Source: Lentzea aerocolonigenes
Lineage (GTDB): Bacteria > Actinomycetota > Actinomycetes > Mycobacteriales > Pseudonocardiaceae
Assembly (NCBI RefSeq): GCF_000974445.1
Contig: NZ_BBOJ01000022.1
Coordinates: 62,001-126,000, forward strand
Direction of reading: 5' to 3'
Length of the DNA stretch: 64,000 bases
Part shown: positions 24,594 to 32,232 of the stretch, piece after piece
How the letters are laid out: each line of letters opens with the position of its first letter
Position numbering within the stretch: the first letter of the stretch is position 1
Made by a program: the position numbers and the translations under genes
The notes under the pieces: generated by a model
The model's database searches: none
What the model saw: only the letters and a program-made list of their open reading frames with translations
Told to the model about the DNA's origin: nothing

Positions 24594-24635
24594 GCCCCTC
24601 GACGTTAGGGCTTGGATTCATTCCATGGCAGCGGC

Positions 24636-25283
24636 TCATTCGGGTGAAAACGGCGTCGAGCTCGCGTTCGTCCTCGGCACCGCCGAGCCGGGGTCGATGC
24701 CGGAGAACGCCAGTCCGATGACGAACCCGGCGACTTCTTCGAGCTGCCGGGCACGCCTCAGCCCTCCGAGCACCGCCGGCCGTGCGCCCACGTCGCGCAC
24801 CAGGTCAGCGGTGATCCGCAGCGCGTCCTCGTGGTCACCGGCGAGCACCACCGTCACCGGCGCGCGGCCCTCGTCCCACTGGTCGGCGGGAAACACGTGG
24901 AACGCCTTGACCACTCGGGCACCCGGTGCCCAGCCGGCGACGTGTTCGGCCGCCGACCGGCCGTCCGGGGTGAGCAGCTCGCCGACGCCGTGGGCGACCG
25001 CGTTGGTGGGGTCGATCAACGGCGTGCCGGCCAGCGAACCCTCGGCCGCACCGGCGCTGCGCAGGGCGTCCGGGACCCCGTGCCACGACACGGCGAGCAG
25101 CACGGCGTCCCGCCCTGCGACCGCTTCTGCCGGGGTGACGGCCCGCGCCGCCCCCATTCGCGCGGCCGCCGCCGCGGCCTTGTCCGGTGAGCGACCGCCC
25201 ACCAGCACCTCGTGCCCTGCGCGGACCCACCTCGTGCCCAGCGCGACGGCCAGGGTGCCCGTGCCCAGAATTCCTGTTCGCAT
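24636..25283 (-). CDS. NAD(P)-binding reductase, F420-reductase-like
   Basis: A 215-residue Rossmann-fold protein starting ATG 25283 at the dinucleotide motif itself (GILGTGTLAVALGTRWVRAG, then VGGRSPDKAA). The order of strands (DAVLLAVSWHGVPDAL; IDPTNAV; VVKAFHVFPADQW) is that of the NADPH-dependent F420 reductase/NADP oxidoreductase family (YdjC/ProC-like coenzyme-binding domain). It probably carries out a redox step with NADP. It is divergent from an HxlR regulator with 64 bases between, a common pairing in which the regulator controls the oxidoreductase. Confidence 0.85.
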   Translation of the reverse strand: MRTGILGTGTLAVALGTRWVRAGHEVLVGGRSPDKAAAAAARMGAARAVTPAEAVAGRDAVLLAVSWHGVPDALRSAGAAEGSLAGTPLIDPTNAVAHGVGELLTPDGRSAAEHVAGWAPGARVVKAFHVFPADQWDEGRAPVTVVLAGDHEDALRITADLVRDVGARPAVLGGLRRARQLEEVAGFVIGLAFSGIDPGSAVPRTNASSTPFSPE

Positions 25284-25310
25284 GAGAGCTAAGGTAGAAG
25301 GCCGATGCAC

Positions 25311-25320
25311 ACCGATCGGT
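25311..25320. promoter_or_regulatory. Palindrome in the reductase/HxlR divergent promoter
   Basis: ACCGATCGGT is a perfect 10-bp palindrome between the two divergent starts (25283 and 25348). HxlR proteins bind as dimers to such short palindromes in shared promoters, so this is a candidate operator. Confidence 0.4.
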
Positions 25321-25347
25321 AGGAAACGGACCCGCGAGCATGGCGCC

Positions 25348-25707
25348 ATGAACGACGAGTTGCTCGTGGACTGCCGGCTGCGCGCGGCCACGGACCTGTT
25401 GTCCCACACCTGGGACCCGGTCGTGCTCGCGGGACTGCGCGGCGGGCCGCGGCGCCGTTCCGAGCTGCTCCTCACGCTGGGCGGTCTCAGCGACAAGGTG
25501 CTGACCGAGACCCTGCGCCGGCTGCGGGCCAACGGTCTGGTCGAACGTCGCAGCGACCCGGCCGCGCCGGCCCGCGTCGACTACCGGTTGAGCGCGCTGG
25601 GCGTGAGCCTCGTCGAAGGTCCACTGCGTGAGCTGGGCCGGTGGATCGTCGAGCACGGCGACGAACTGCTGGAGGCACAGGAGCGGACCACCCCGTCGGC
25701 GGTCTGA
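25348..25707 (+). CDS. HxlR-family transcriptional regulator
   Basis: A 119-residue winged-helix regulator beginning ATG 25348. The family pattern is clear: DLLSHTWDPVVLAGLRGGPRRRSELLLTLGGLSDKVLTETLRRLRANGLVERR. A Cys occurs at position 9 (VDCRLRAA), near the redox or electrophile-sensing cysteine of several HxlR proteins. It likely controls the divergent reductase. It converges on the asparaginase gene with only four bases between stops; both stop codons sit within the palindrome TGAGCGCTCA (25705-25714). Confidence 0.92.
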   Translation: MNDELLVDCRLRAATDLLSHTWDPVVLAGLRGGPRRRSELLLTLGGLSDKVLTETLRRLRANGLVERRSDPAAPARVDYRLSALGVSLVEGPLRELGRWIVEHGDELLEAQERTTPSAV

Positions 25708-25711
25708 GCGC

Positions 25712-26647
25712 TCAGAAGATCTCGCCGCGGGCAGCGAACACGCCCTCGATCGGCTGCTTCGCGCCCAGAGCGAGCCGCAGCAGCACACGAGCCTTGCGCG
25801 GGCACAACCATCCCGCCATCACCGCGCCGCGCGCGATCAGGTCCGACTCGGACCCGGTGAACCCGTAGGTGGCACGGAACGTGGTGCCCGCACCGGTCCG
25901 CGACGCCACGACCACCGGGAAGCGGGCCCGTGAGATCGCTTCGGCCATGCCCGCCGAGACGTGTCCGACACCCGTTGCGGCGACGACGACTCCGCCGACG
26001 TTGAGCCAGTCGAGGAGCGAGCCGTCATCGTCCAAAGTGGCCTCGATGAGCGGAACCGCCGGCACGTCCAGAGGTCGTGACAACGCCGGCAGCTGGTGCG
26101 CGGGGTGGAAGTACCGCGGTGCGCCCTCGACGACGAGTCCGAGCGGGCCGGGGAACGACTCGAAGGCGTTCAGCAGACTGCTGTGCCCCTTGCGAACCCA
26201 GCGAGCGGCGTGGATCTCGTCGTTGAGCACGAGCAACGACCCGCGCCCGCGGGAGTTGCGGGCCGCCGCGACCGCCACCGCCGCGGCGAGGTTGGCCGGG
26301 CCGTCCGCGCTGGGCAGGCCGGGGTGCCGCATCGCGCCGGTCACGACGACCGGTTCCTCGTGCGGCCACAGGCAGTCGAAGAAGTACGCGGTCTCTTCAA
26401 GGGTGTCGGTGCCCTGAATGATCACGACACCGGCAGCGCCCCGGGAGACCTGCTCGTCGGCCCAGTCGAAGGCCTCCAGCAGCGTCAGGAACGTGAGCGA
26501 GGCGCCGGGAGTCGTCGCCAGGGTGGCGATCTCGCCGACGTCGAGGCCTGCGACGAGGTCCTTCGCGCCGAGTGTCGGTGACACCGCGCCGGAGCCGGTC
26601 ATCGTGATCGTGCCGCCGAGCGATGCCACCGCCACCCGTGAGTCCAT
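25712..26647 (-). CDS. L-asparaginase
   Basis: A 311-residue asparaginase of the bacterial type I/II fold. The two catalytic threonine sites are present: SLGGTITM near the N-terminus (Thr13) and IQGTDTLEETAYF (TDT motif, about residues 77-89), with the lysine-region equivalent later (AMRHPGLPSADGPANL). No signal peptide is seen, so it is cytosolic. It hydrolyses asparagine to aspartate and ammonia. The ATG start is at 26647. The secreted lyase gene lies upstream on the same strand, with 15 bases between, which could mean read-through. Confidence 0.92.
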   Translation of the reverse strand: MDSRVAVASLGGTITMTGSGAVSPTLGAKDLVAGLDVGEIATLATTPGASLTFLTLLEAFDWADEQVSRGAAGVVIIQGTDTLEETAYFFDCLWPHEEPVVVTGAMRHPGLPSADGPANLAAAVAVAAARNSRGRGSLLVLNDEIHAARWVRKGHSSLLNAFESFPGPLGLVVEGAPRYFHPAHQLPALSRPLDVPAVPLIEATLDDDGSLLDWLNVGGVVVAATGVGHVSAGMAEAISRARFPVVVASRTGAGTTFRATYGFTGSESDLIARGAVMAGWLCPRKARVLLRLALGAKQPIEGVFAARGEIF

Positions 26648-26662
26648 GACCTCACTCTAGGG

Positions 26663-27355
26663 TCACTGGCGCCAGTACGTGATGTTGCGGAAGCGGGCCT
26701 CCGCGCGGCCGCTGCCGTGGTGGTACACACCGTTCTTGAAGTAGCGCGTCGCCGGACCTTCGTCCGGGTGAGTCAGCTTCAACGCGCCGTTGTAGTAGGT
26801 CCTGACCGTGCCGCGCCCGCCCGCCACGGCGGTGTGCTCGACGCGGATCCGGAACCACTTGTTGTAGATGCCGGTCGCGATGACCTGGTTGCTGTCCTTG
26901 CGCAGGGTGCCGCCGTTGATGTTGGCGACGTTGAGCATCACGTCGGTGGCGCGCGTGCCGTCGGGCCTGCTGCCGCGCAGGATCTGCACGACCGTCGGGC
27001 CGCTCACGCCGCTCGGGATGTAGATCTCGCCCTCCCAGGCGCGGGAGCCGCTGGAGTACTCCTGGTTGAACCGCATCTCGGTGCGCGGATCCGTTGGGCT
27101 GCCTTGGGTGTGGGGCTGGTCGTAGTCGTAGACCCACATCGTGTGCACGCCGCCCTCGAACTTGTAGCGGGCGCTCAGAGCCAGGTTGTACGGCTTCTGC
27201 ATCGTGTAGGTGTACGGCGCCGAGACCCACTGCGCGGACACCTCCTGGGCGGCAGGCGGCTGAGCGAGGGCCTCAGCCGCCGGTGCCACGATCAGGGGTG
27301 CGGTCAGGGCGAGCGCGAGAACGGAGCGGCGCGTGTGGAGTGCAGGGGTTTCCAC
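26663..27355 (-). CDS. Secreted polysaccharide lyase (PL7/alginate-lyase-like)
   Basis: A 230-residue exported protein. The GTG at 27355 is chosen because GGAGGGATTCACC precedes it. The signal starts with an HTRRSVLALAL stretch, so Tat export is possible, and is cleaved near ALA|QP. The mature beta-jelly-roll has lyase landmarks: DPRTEMRF (cf. RTELR), a central IATGIYNKWFRIRVEH and YFKNGVYHHGSG (cf. YFKAGVYNQ). Such proteins cleave uronic-acid polysaccharides by beta-elimination; here substrate is uncertain, and His replaces the usual Asn-Gln in the last motif. A DasR-like site lies just upstream. Confidence 0.78.
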   Translation of the reverse strand: METPALHTRRSVLALALTAPLIVAPAAEALAQPPAAQEVSAQWVSAPYTYTMQKPYNLALSARYKFEGGVHTMWVYDYDQPHTQGSPTDPRTEMRFNQEYSSGSRAWEGEIYIPSGVSGPTVVQILRGSRPDGTRATDVMLNVANINGGTLRKDSNQVIATGIYNKWFRIRVEHTAVAGGRGTVRTYYNGALKLTHPDEGPATRYFKNGVYHHGSGRAEARFRNITYWRQ

Positions 27356-27378
27356 GGTGAATCCCTCCGACCTTCGAT

Positions 27379-27396
27379 AAGTGGTCTGTACCACTT
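27379..27396. promoter_or_regulatory. DasR-like (dre) operator
   Basis: AAGTGGTCTGTACCACTT is a perfect inverted repeat (7-bp arms, CTGT centre) located 24 bases before the lyase start. It differs from the dre pattern AGTGGTCTAGACCACT only in the two central bases. DasR is the GntR repressor that controls N-acetylglucosamine and chitin use in actinobacteria (established knowledge). Confidence 0.6.
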
Positions 27397-27466
27397 TGAG
27401 GGCACGGAGGCGGAGGGATCAATACCTGGTTCCAGTTCCGGAACGAGATTCAGATGGGCGAACTGT

Positions 27467-28030
27467 TCACAGGCCTGAACGCAGCTCATCGAAGGACGGG
27501 AACTTGGTCGCGATGTCGCTGCCGGTGAAGTTCCCGATCCAGCCGTCGTCGTCGTGGAAGAACCGGATCGACACGTAGTCGGGCGTGGTGCCCATGTCGA
27601 ACCAGTGCGTGGTGTTCGCCGGCACGCTCAGCAGGTCGCCCGCCGTGCAGAACACCGCGTACACCTTGTCGCCGATGTGCAGGTAGAAAACCCCTGAGCC
27701 ACGGGCGAAGTAGCGGTCCTCGTCGTCGTCGTGGGTGTGCTCGGCGAGGAACTTGTTGCGGAACTCGACGGCCTTCGCGCGGTACTCGTCGGTGTCCGCC
27801 GGCGCCATCTCCATCGCGTCGACGTAGGTGTAGCCCTCCGTCTCGCTGACGCGGGCGATGTCCTTTTCGTAGACCTGCAACGCGTTCTCGGCGGTCACAC
27901 CGTCCACAACGGACCACCGGTGGAAGCGCACGCCGTGCTCCTTGAGCGCGGTGGCGATCTCCTCGGCGTCGGCCGTGCGCAGGACGGTCTCCTCGGGGCC
28001 GGAGTCCGGCCACACCGTCAGCAGCGTCAT
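27467..28030 (-). CDS. mtnD: Acireductone dioxygenase
   Basis: Last enzyme specific to methionine salvage. With Fe2+ it oxidises acireductone to the methionine precursor 2-keto-4-methylthiobutyrate and formate; with Ni2+ it gives an off-pathway product. The 187-residue cupin shows the metal ligands His98, His100, Glu104 (HTHDDDE) and His142 (THWFD). Its ATG overlaps the mtnB stop (ATGA). It is the final gene of the operon; the convergent region downstream is short. Confidence 0.95.
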   Translation of the reverse strand: MTLLTVWPDSGPEETVLRTADAEEIATALKEHGVRFHRWSVVDGVTAENALQVYEKDIARVSETEGYTYVDAMEMAPADTDEYRAKAVEFRNKFLAEHTHDDDEDRYFARGSGVFYLHIGDKVYAVFCTAGDLLSVPANTTHWFDMGTTPDYVSIRFFHDDDGWIGNFTGSDIATKFPSFDELRSGL

Positions 28031-28623
28031 GAGTGCCTCCCCGTAAAGATGTCTCGCGTCTCCACCTTGAAGCGCAGCAACCACTCCAGGCATTCCAGGC
28101 GGTGCCGGGCCTGCACCAGGTCGTCGCCCCACACGTACACGCCGTGCCGCGCCACGATCAACGCAGGGGTTCGGGGGTCGAAGCCCTTCTCGAAGGCATC
28201 TCCCAGTTCGAGCATGTCCTGCGAGTTCTTCACGACCGGGATGACGACCTCCTCGTGGTCGTACCGGCCGAATCCCTTGAGCATCTCGAGGTCCTGGAGG
28301 ACCACGCCGTCCGGCCAGTGCTCGGCGGCGACGACCGGTGCCAGCGCGTGGACGTGCACGACCGCGCCCGCTCCCGCCACCCTGGCGATCCTGGCGTGCA
28401 GTCCGGCCTCGGCGGACGGGATCTTGTCGCTGTCGACCGCGTTGCCGTCGGCGTCGATGACGACGCTGTCCTCAGCGGTGATCTCGCCCTTGTCGACGCC
28501 GCTGACGGTGACCGCGAGCCGCAGCGGATCCCGTTGCAGCACAACGGAGAGGTTGCCGCTCGTGCCACGCATCCAGCCCATCTGCGCGAAGCGGACGCAC
28601 TCGCGGGCGAGCTCCGCCGTCAC
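28027..28623 (-). CDS. mtnB: Methylthioribulose-1-phosphate dehydratase
   Basis: A 198-residue class II aldolase-fold enzyme that dehydrates methylthioribulose-1-phosphate to the diketone intermediate. Zinc ligands are visible at His90 and His92 (VVHVHALAP) and a later His in IVARHGVYVWG; GTSGNLS near the N-terminus is the phosphate-binding loop. The GTG start overlaps the mtnC stop (GTGA). Confidence 0.95.
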   Translation of the reverse strand: MTAELARECVRFAQMGWMRGTSGNLSVVLQRDPLRLAVTVSGVDKGEITAEDSVVIDADGNAVDSDKIPSAEAGLHARIARVAGAGAVVHVHALAPVVAAEHWPDGVVLQDLEMLKGFGRYDHEEVVIPVVKNSQDMLELGDAFEKGFDPRTPALIVARHGVYVWGDDLVQARHRLECLEWLLRFKVETRDIFTGRHS

Positions 28624-29276
28624 GAGAGCTCCCAGACCGTCGGGTGGGGCGTGAAGTCGGCGTTGCCGTACGGCTCACCGGCGCGCGCGACGCCGACGGT
28701 CTTCCAGCCGGCTTCCTGCGCGGCGTGCAGCTCAGCCGGAACGTCGCTGTAGAAGGTGATGTCGTCGGACCCGAGCACCTCAGCGATCTTGTGGTACGAC
28801 GCGGCCTCGCGCTTCGGACCGGCGTTGACCGTGTCGAAGTGGTGCTCCAGCAACGGGGTCAGGTCGCCGTCGGTGGTGTGCTTGAAGAACGCGATCTGGC
28901 CCGCGACCGAGCCGCTCGAGAAGATCGCGAGCTTCACGCCGTCGTCGTGCCACTTGCGCAGCGCGGGGACGACGTCCGGGAAGAACTCCGCGACGAGGTC
29001 GCCCTGCGCGTAGCCCTGCTGCCAGATGAGACCCTGCAACGTCTTGAGGGGCGTGACCTTCTGGTCGGCGTCCATCCAGTCGTGCAACGCCTTCACCACG
29101 TCGTCGTGGCCGGCGAGCTCCTTGATCTGCCGCACGGCGTCGGCGACCACCGGGTCGTCACCGTGCTGCTCGATCCACGGCCCGAGCCGCGGGCGCGCGT
29201 AGTCGTAGAGGACGACCAGCACCTGGTCCGTCGCGCTCAGCGTGCCCTCGATGTCGAGCACGACCCACTTGCTCAC
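28620..29276 (-). CDS. mtnC: Enolase-phosphatase (acireductone synthase)
   Basis: A 218-residue HAD-superfamily enzyme that enolises and dephosphorylates 2,3-diketo-5-methylthiopentyl-1-phosphate to acireductone. HAD motif I is VVLDIEGTLS (Asp8 nucleophile, with Glu in place of the second Asp as is typical of MtnC); motif II is IFSSGSVAGQ and motif IV is ITFYSDVPAELHAA. The GTG start overlaps the mtnA stop (GTGA). Confidence 0.94.
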   Translation of the reverse strand: MSKWVVLDIEGTLSATDQVLVVLYDYARPRLGPWIEQHGDDPVVADAVRQIKELAGHDDVVKALHDWMDADQKVTPLKTLQGLIWQQGYAQGDLVAEFFPDVVPALRKWHDDGVKLAIFSSGSVAGQIAFFKHTTDGDLTPLLEHHFDTVNAGPKREAASYHKIAEVLGSDDITFYSDVPAELHAAQEAGWKTVGVARAGEPYGNADFTPHPTVWELS

Positions 29277-30274
29277 CGCTGTTCTCCCTCGTAGTACTTG
29301 TCCAGCTCCCCGGCGCCGAACACCCCTCGATCGGTCACGACGTCCGTGACGAACCGGGGCGGCGTCACGTCGAACGCCGGGTACAGCCCTTTCACCCGCG
29401 GCGTGGCACTCGGCCTGCCGAGCACCTGCAGCACCTCGGCGCCGTCGCGGTACTCGATCTCCACGTGCTCCGTCGTGGGCGCCGCGTGGTCGGGTGCCTG
29501 CACCTGGGCGTGGAACGGTACGCCGAACGCGTGCGCTGCCACGGCCAACCCCAGTGTGCCGACCTTGTTCACGACGTGCCCGTCCATGGTGACCCGATCG
29601 GCCGCCGTGACCAACGCGTCGACCGCGCCGCTTTGCAGGACGGCCGCGCCCATGCCGTCGGTGATGAGCGTGGTGTCGACGCCCATCTCGATCAACGTCT
29701 CCGCGGTGAGCCTGGCTCCCTGCAGGTAGGGCCTGGTCTCGGTGCAGAAGAACTTCAACGTCTTGCCCTGGTTCTGGGCCGCCCTGACCGTTTCCGTCAG
29801 GTACAGGTCGGCCCAGCAGTGCGTCATGACCGTGGCGTTGTCCGGCAACAGGTTCGCGGTGTGCTCACCCAGCGCCTGGCTCTTGGCCCGGTACGCGTGG
29901 TCGCCGGTTTTGGCGCCCTGCAGGGCGTTGGTGACGTCCTGGGCCTCGTCGACCGCTTTGAGGACCGCCGCGGTCGCCTTGCGCAGGGCGTTGTTGGTGC
30001 GCCTGGTGTTTTCGAGCAGGTGGGCGGTCTGCGCGAGCTGTGTGCGCGCTTCGGCGAACGGCAGGCTTTCGAGGGTGCGGGCCTTGAGCACCATGCCGTA
30101 GAGCGCCGCGAAGTACGGGCCCGAGGACTGGGTGACCATGTCCTCGATGGCCCGCGCGACGTCCTCGGCCGTCCGGCACAGCACCCAGTTCCGCTCGAAC
30201 GGGAACTGCCGGCGGTCCAGGATCAGCACACCGTCGTCGGTGAGCCGCACCGAGTCGGCGAGCACCGGCTGCAT
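29273..30274 (-). CDS. mtnA: S-methyl-5-thioribose-1-phosphate isomerase
   Basis: A 333-residue member of the MtnA/eIF2B-alpha family that isomerises methylthioribose-1-phosphate to methylthioribulose-1-phosphate. The catalytic pair is kept: Cys in MTHCWAD and Asp in TAADRVTMDGHVVNKVGT. The context of the cysteine differs from the common HCNxG form, so this is a divergent branch. CTETRPYLQGARLT is the substrate-phosphate signature. Its ATG shares one base with the preceding stop (TGATG). Confidence rests on the complete mtn context as well as sequence. Confidence 0.9.
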   Translation of the reverse strand: MQPVLADSVRLTDDGVLILDRRQFPFERNWVLCRTAEDVARAIEDMVTQSSGPYFAALYGMVLKARTLESLPFAEARTQLAQTAHLLENTRRTNNALRKATAAVLKAVDEAQDVTNALQGAKTGDHAYRAKSQALGEHTANLLPDNATVMTHCWADLYLTETVRAAQNQGKTLKFFCTETRPYLQGARLTAETLIEMGVDTTLITDGMGAAVLQSGAVDALVTAADRVTMDGHVVNKVGTLGLAVAAHAFGVPFHAQVQAPDHAAPTTEHVEIEYRDGAEVLQVLGRPSATPRVKGLYPAFDVTPPRFVTDVVTDRGVFGAGELDKYYEGEQR

Positions 30275-31374
30275 CAGCTGTACCCGGTGTGGGCGGGGCG
30301 CGCGCCGGTCAGGAAGTGCTCGCCGACCTCGCGGGCCTTGTAGACGACCGGGTCGTGCAGCGTGAGCGTGCGGGCGTTGCGCCAGAAGCGGTCGACGCCG
30401 TACTTGGCGGCCGTTCCGCGCGCGCCGACCTGTTCGAAGATGCGGCTGGTGACCTCGTTGACGAGCTTGGTGCTGACGACCTTGGCCGCGGAGATGGTGA
30501 CCGCGACCTCCGCCCGCTTCGCCGCGGTGAGGTGGCGGCCGAGCTCGGTGGCTTCGTGGAGCTGCCTTCCGGCTTCGTCCGCGAGCAGCCCGGCGGCCCT
30601 CGTCTGGGAGACCATCTCGCCGTAGGCCGCGACGATGTACGGGTCCTCGGTGGCGGTCTCGACCCCGCTGACGAACCACGGGCGGGTCTTCGTGCGGGTG
30701 TAGTCGGCGGCCTCGGCGAGCGCGCCCTCCGCGATGGCGACGTAGAGCTGGGCGAGCACGACCTGGAAGCCGATGGCGGCGAGGCTGATGCGCGGGTCCT
30801 CGTTCGCGGGCTGCACGCCGAGGATCTCGGTGACCTCGACGTTCTCGAAGGCGACGCCACCGGAGGCGGTGAGGCGCTGGCCGATGTTGTCCCAGTCGTC
30901 CAGGTAGGTGATTCCCGCGGCCTTGCCGTCGAGCAGGAACGTGAGCTTCTCGCCGTTGTCCGTGCGGGTGGCGCTGACGACGATCCGGTCGGCCACGGAG
31001 GCGCCGGTGGCGAACGTCTTGCGGCCGTTGAGGAGGAAGCCGGTGCCCTTCGGCGTCAGTTCGAGGGCCGCGTCGAGGGGGTTGCTGACGCCTGCCCAGA
31101 ACTGGTCAGCGGCCTTGCTGAACGGGACGTCGAACAGTCCGCTGCGCCAGATCTGCAGGTAGTGGTACCCGAGGAGGTGTCCGACGTTGGCGTCGGCGGC
31201 CCCGACGATCCGGTTGATCTTCTGCTGGGTGGCCCAGTCGCTGACGTTCAGCAGGCCGCTCTGCCGGAGCAGTTCCACCTCTTTGGCGGGTGGCTGGTTG
31301 GCCCGGTCCCTGTCCGCCGCGTCGGACCTGAGCGTCGCCGCCACGTCGTGCGCGACGTCCAGCCAGTTCGTCAT
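30274..31374 (-). CDS. DszC/SfnB-like flavin-dependent monooxygenase
   Basis: A 366-residue protein with the acyl-CoA dehydrogenase fold; it resembles the FMNH2-dependent oxygenases of organosulfur metabolism (DszC, SfnB) more than true acyl-CoA dehydrogenases. Segments such as LLGYHYLQIWR, GFLLNGRKTFATGASVADRIVVSAT and EQVGARGTAAKYGVDRFWRNARTLTLHDPVVYK are typical, and the catalytic Glu of acyl-CoA dehydrogenases is not evident. The ATG 31374 follows GAGAGGAGCAGGG. It is the first gene of the mtn operon, which suggests it oxidises a sulfur compound feeding or draining that pathway (inference). A separate flavin reductase would be needed. Confidence 0.82.
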   Translation of the reverse strand: MTNWLDVAHDVAATLRSDAADRDRANQPPAKEVELLRQSGLLNVSDWATQQKINRIVGAADANVGHLLGYHYLQIWRSGLFDVPFSKAADQFWAGVSNPLDAALELTPKGTGFLLNGRKTFATGASVADRIVVSATRTDNGEKLTFLLDGKAAGITYLDDWDNIGQRLTASGGVAFENVEVTEILGVQPANEDPRISLAAIGFQVVLAQLYVAIAEGALAEAADYTRTKTRPWFVSGVETATEDPYIVAAYGEMVSQTRAAGLLADEAGRQLHEATELGRHLTAAKRAEVAVTISAAKVVSTKLVNEVTSRIFEQVGARGTAAKYGVDRFWRNARTLTLHDPVVYKAREVGEHFLTGARPAHTGYS

Positions 31375-31386
31375 CCCTGCTCCTCT

Positions 31387-31426
31387 CGGTGGTACCCGGT
31401 CCAACTTACTTCTTCACACCACCGGG
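31387..31426 (-). promoter_or_regulatory. Competing hairpins in the mtn operon leader
   Basis: In the 5' leader, immediately before the ribosome site, two mutually exclusive stems can form: CGGTGGT (31424-31418, read on the minus strand) with ACCACCG (31393-31387), or CCCGGT (31426-31421) with ACCGGG (31400-31395). The sequence does not match a SAM riboswitch that I can recognise. It may be a small translational switch or chance in GC-rich DNA. Confidence 0.3.
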
Positions 31427-31513
31427 CTAACCACGATGTGAGAGAGACCGTCCGCTGGCAGACTGCCCGCGCACCCCGCACGACGGGGACTTGAACGCTA
31501 GGGAGCAATTGGT

Positions 31514-31717
31514 ATGGCGCAGGGCACCGTTAAGTGGTTCAACGGCGAGAAGGGCTTCGGATTCATCGCGCAGGACGGCGGCGGTCCGGACGTGTTCGTG
31601 CACTACTCGCAGATCGAGGGTCAGGGCTTCAAGTCGCTGGAGGAGAAGCAGCGCGTGGAGTTCGAGATCGGCCAGGGTCAGAAGGGACCACAGGCGCAGG
31701 CCGTCCGCGCCGTCTGA
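31514..31717 (+). CDS. Cold-shock protein (CspA family)
   Basis: A 67-residue single-domain nucleic-acid chaperone. RNA-binding motifs KGFGFI (RNP1) and VFVHYS (RNP2) and the start GTVKWFNGEKG are exact family signatures. ATG 31514 lies after AGGGAGCAATTGGT. It is divergent from the mtn operon and monocistronic, ending in a strong terminator. It keeps single-stranded RNA unfolded in the cytoplasm. Confidence 0.97.
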   Translation: MAQGTVKWFNGEKGFGFIAQDGGGPDVFVHYSQIEGQGFKSLEEKQRVEFEIGQGQKGPQAQAVRAV

Positions 31718-31728
31718 GTGTTTCCGCC

Positions 31729-31764
31729 AAGCCCGTCCGGCGTTCGTCGCCGGGCGGGCTTTTT
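31729..31764 (+). terminator. Intrinsic terminator after the cold-shock gene
   Basis: AAGCCCGTCCGGCG (31729-31742) pairs with CGCCGGGCGGGCTT (31748-31761) with one G-T mismatch and is followed by TTTTT. Classic factor-independent terminator 12 bases after the stop. Confidence 0.9.
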
Positions 31765-31941
31765 GCGGTCAGCGCGGCCGACATGCGGGCGCAGCGTGCC
31801 GCCGTCCGTGACCAGCGACGGCAGCACGCCCGCGACGCCGAACTCCTCTCTGGTCGCCCTCCACACCCCCTGACCTGGGCTTCCCAAAATTGTCAGACCC
31901 CTCTGTCATCGTGTCATCACAGAAAGTTCCATTGGAGACCG

Positions 31942-32232
31942 ATGATGATCGAAGGGCTGGTACCGCCGTGCACACCTGCTTCCCCGCTCAGCTCCGCCGT
32001 GAACGCGAAGGCCTGGCAGCTCGCCCGCTGGACCCCGCGCACTCCGCGGGAGGTGAACCGCCAGATCGGGGTGCGGACCCGCCGTTGGGCGACCGAAGAG
32101 CAGCTCCGTGCGGCGTCCCGGTACGTGCGGGAACGGCAGGACGAGGTCGTGTCCGGAGTGGACGGAAGCCTGGGTGATGGCGCGCACAGACCCGCAGTGC
32201 GTGCGGCTGCGCACGAACGGCAGCCGCTGTGA
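31942..32232 (+). CDS. Small hypothetical protein
   Basis: A 96-residue basic protein; ATG 31942 follows TTGGAGACCG and a second ATG comes next. The middle (LARWTPRTPREVNRQIGVRTRRWATEEQLRAASRYVRERQDEVV) looks helical, and the tail is Arg/His/Ala-rich and less protein-like. Its 3' end overlaps the next gene by 56 bases, so the real stop may serve to couple translation. A promoter-like TTGTCA (31888-31893) lies upstream. Family not recognised. Confidence 0.5.
   Translation: MMIEGLVPPCTPASPLSSAVNAKAWQLARWTPRTPREVNRQIGVRTRRWATEEQLRAASRYVRERQDEVVSGVDGSLGDGAHRPAVRAAAHERQPL

Noticed and set aside
30274..31374. True acyl-CoA dehydrogenase of beta-oxidation
   Set aside because: The expected catalytic Glu region is not found, similarity is to DszC/SfnB-type oxygenases, and the genomic setting is sulfur recycling.
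31375..31513. SAM riboswitch ahead of the methionine salvage operon
   Set aside because: The leader lacks the conserved cores of SAM-I/IV or SAM-II that I know; only short alternative hairpins are seen.
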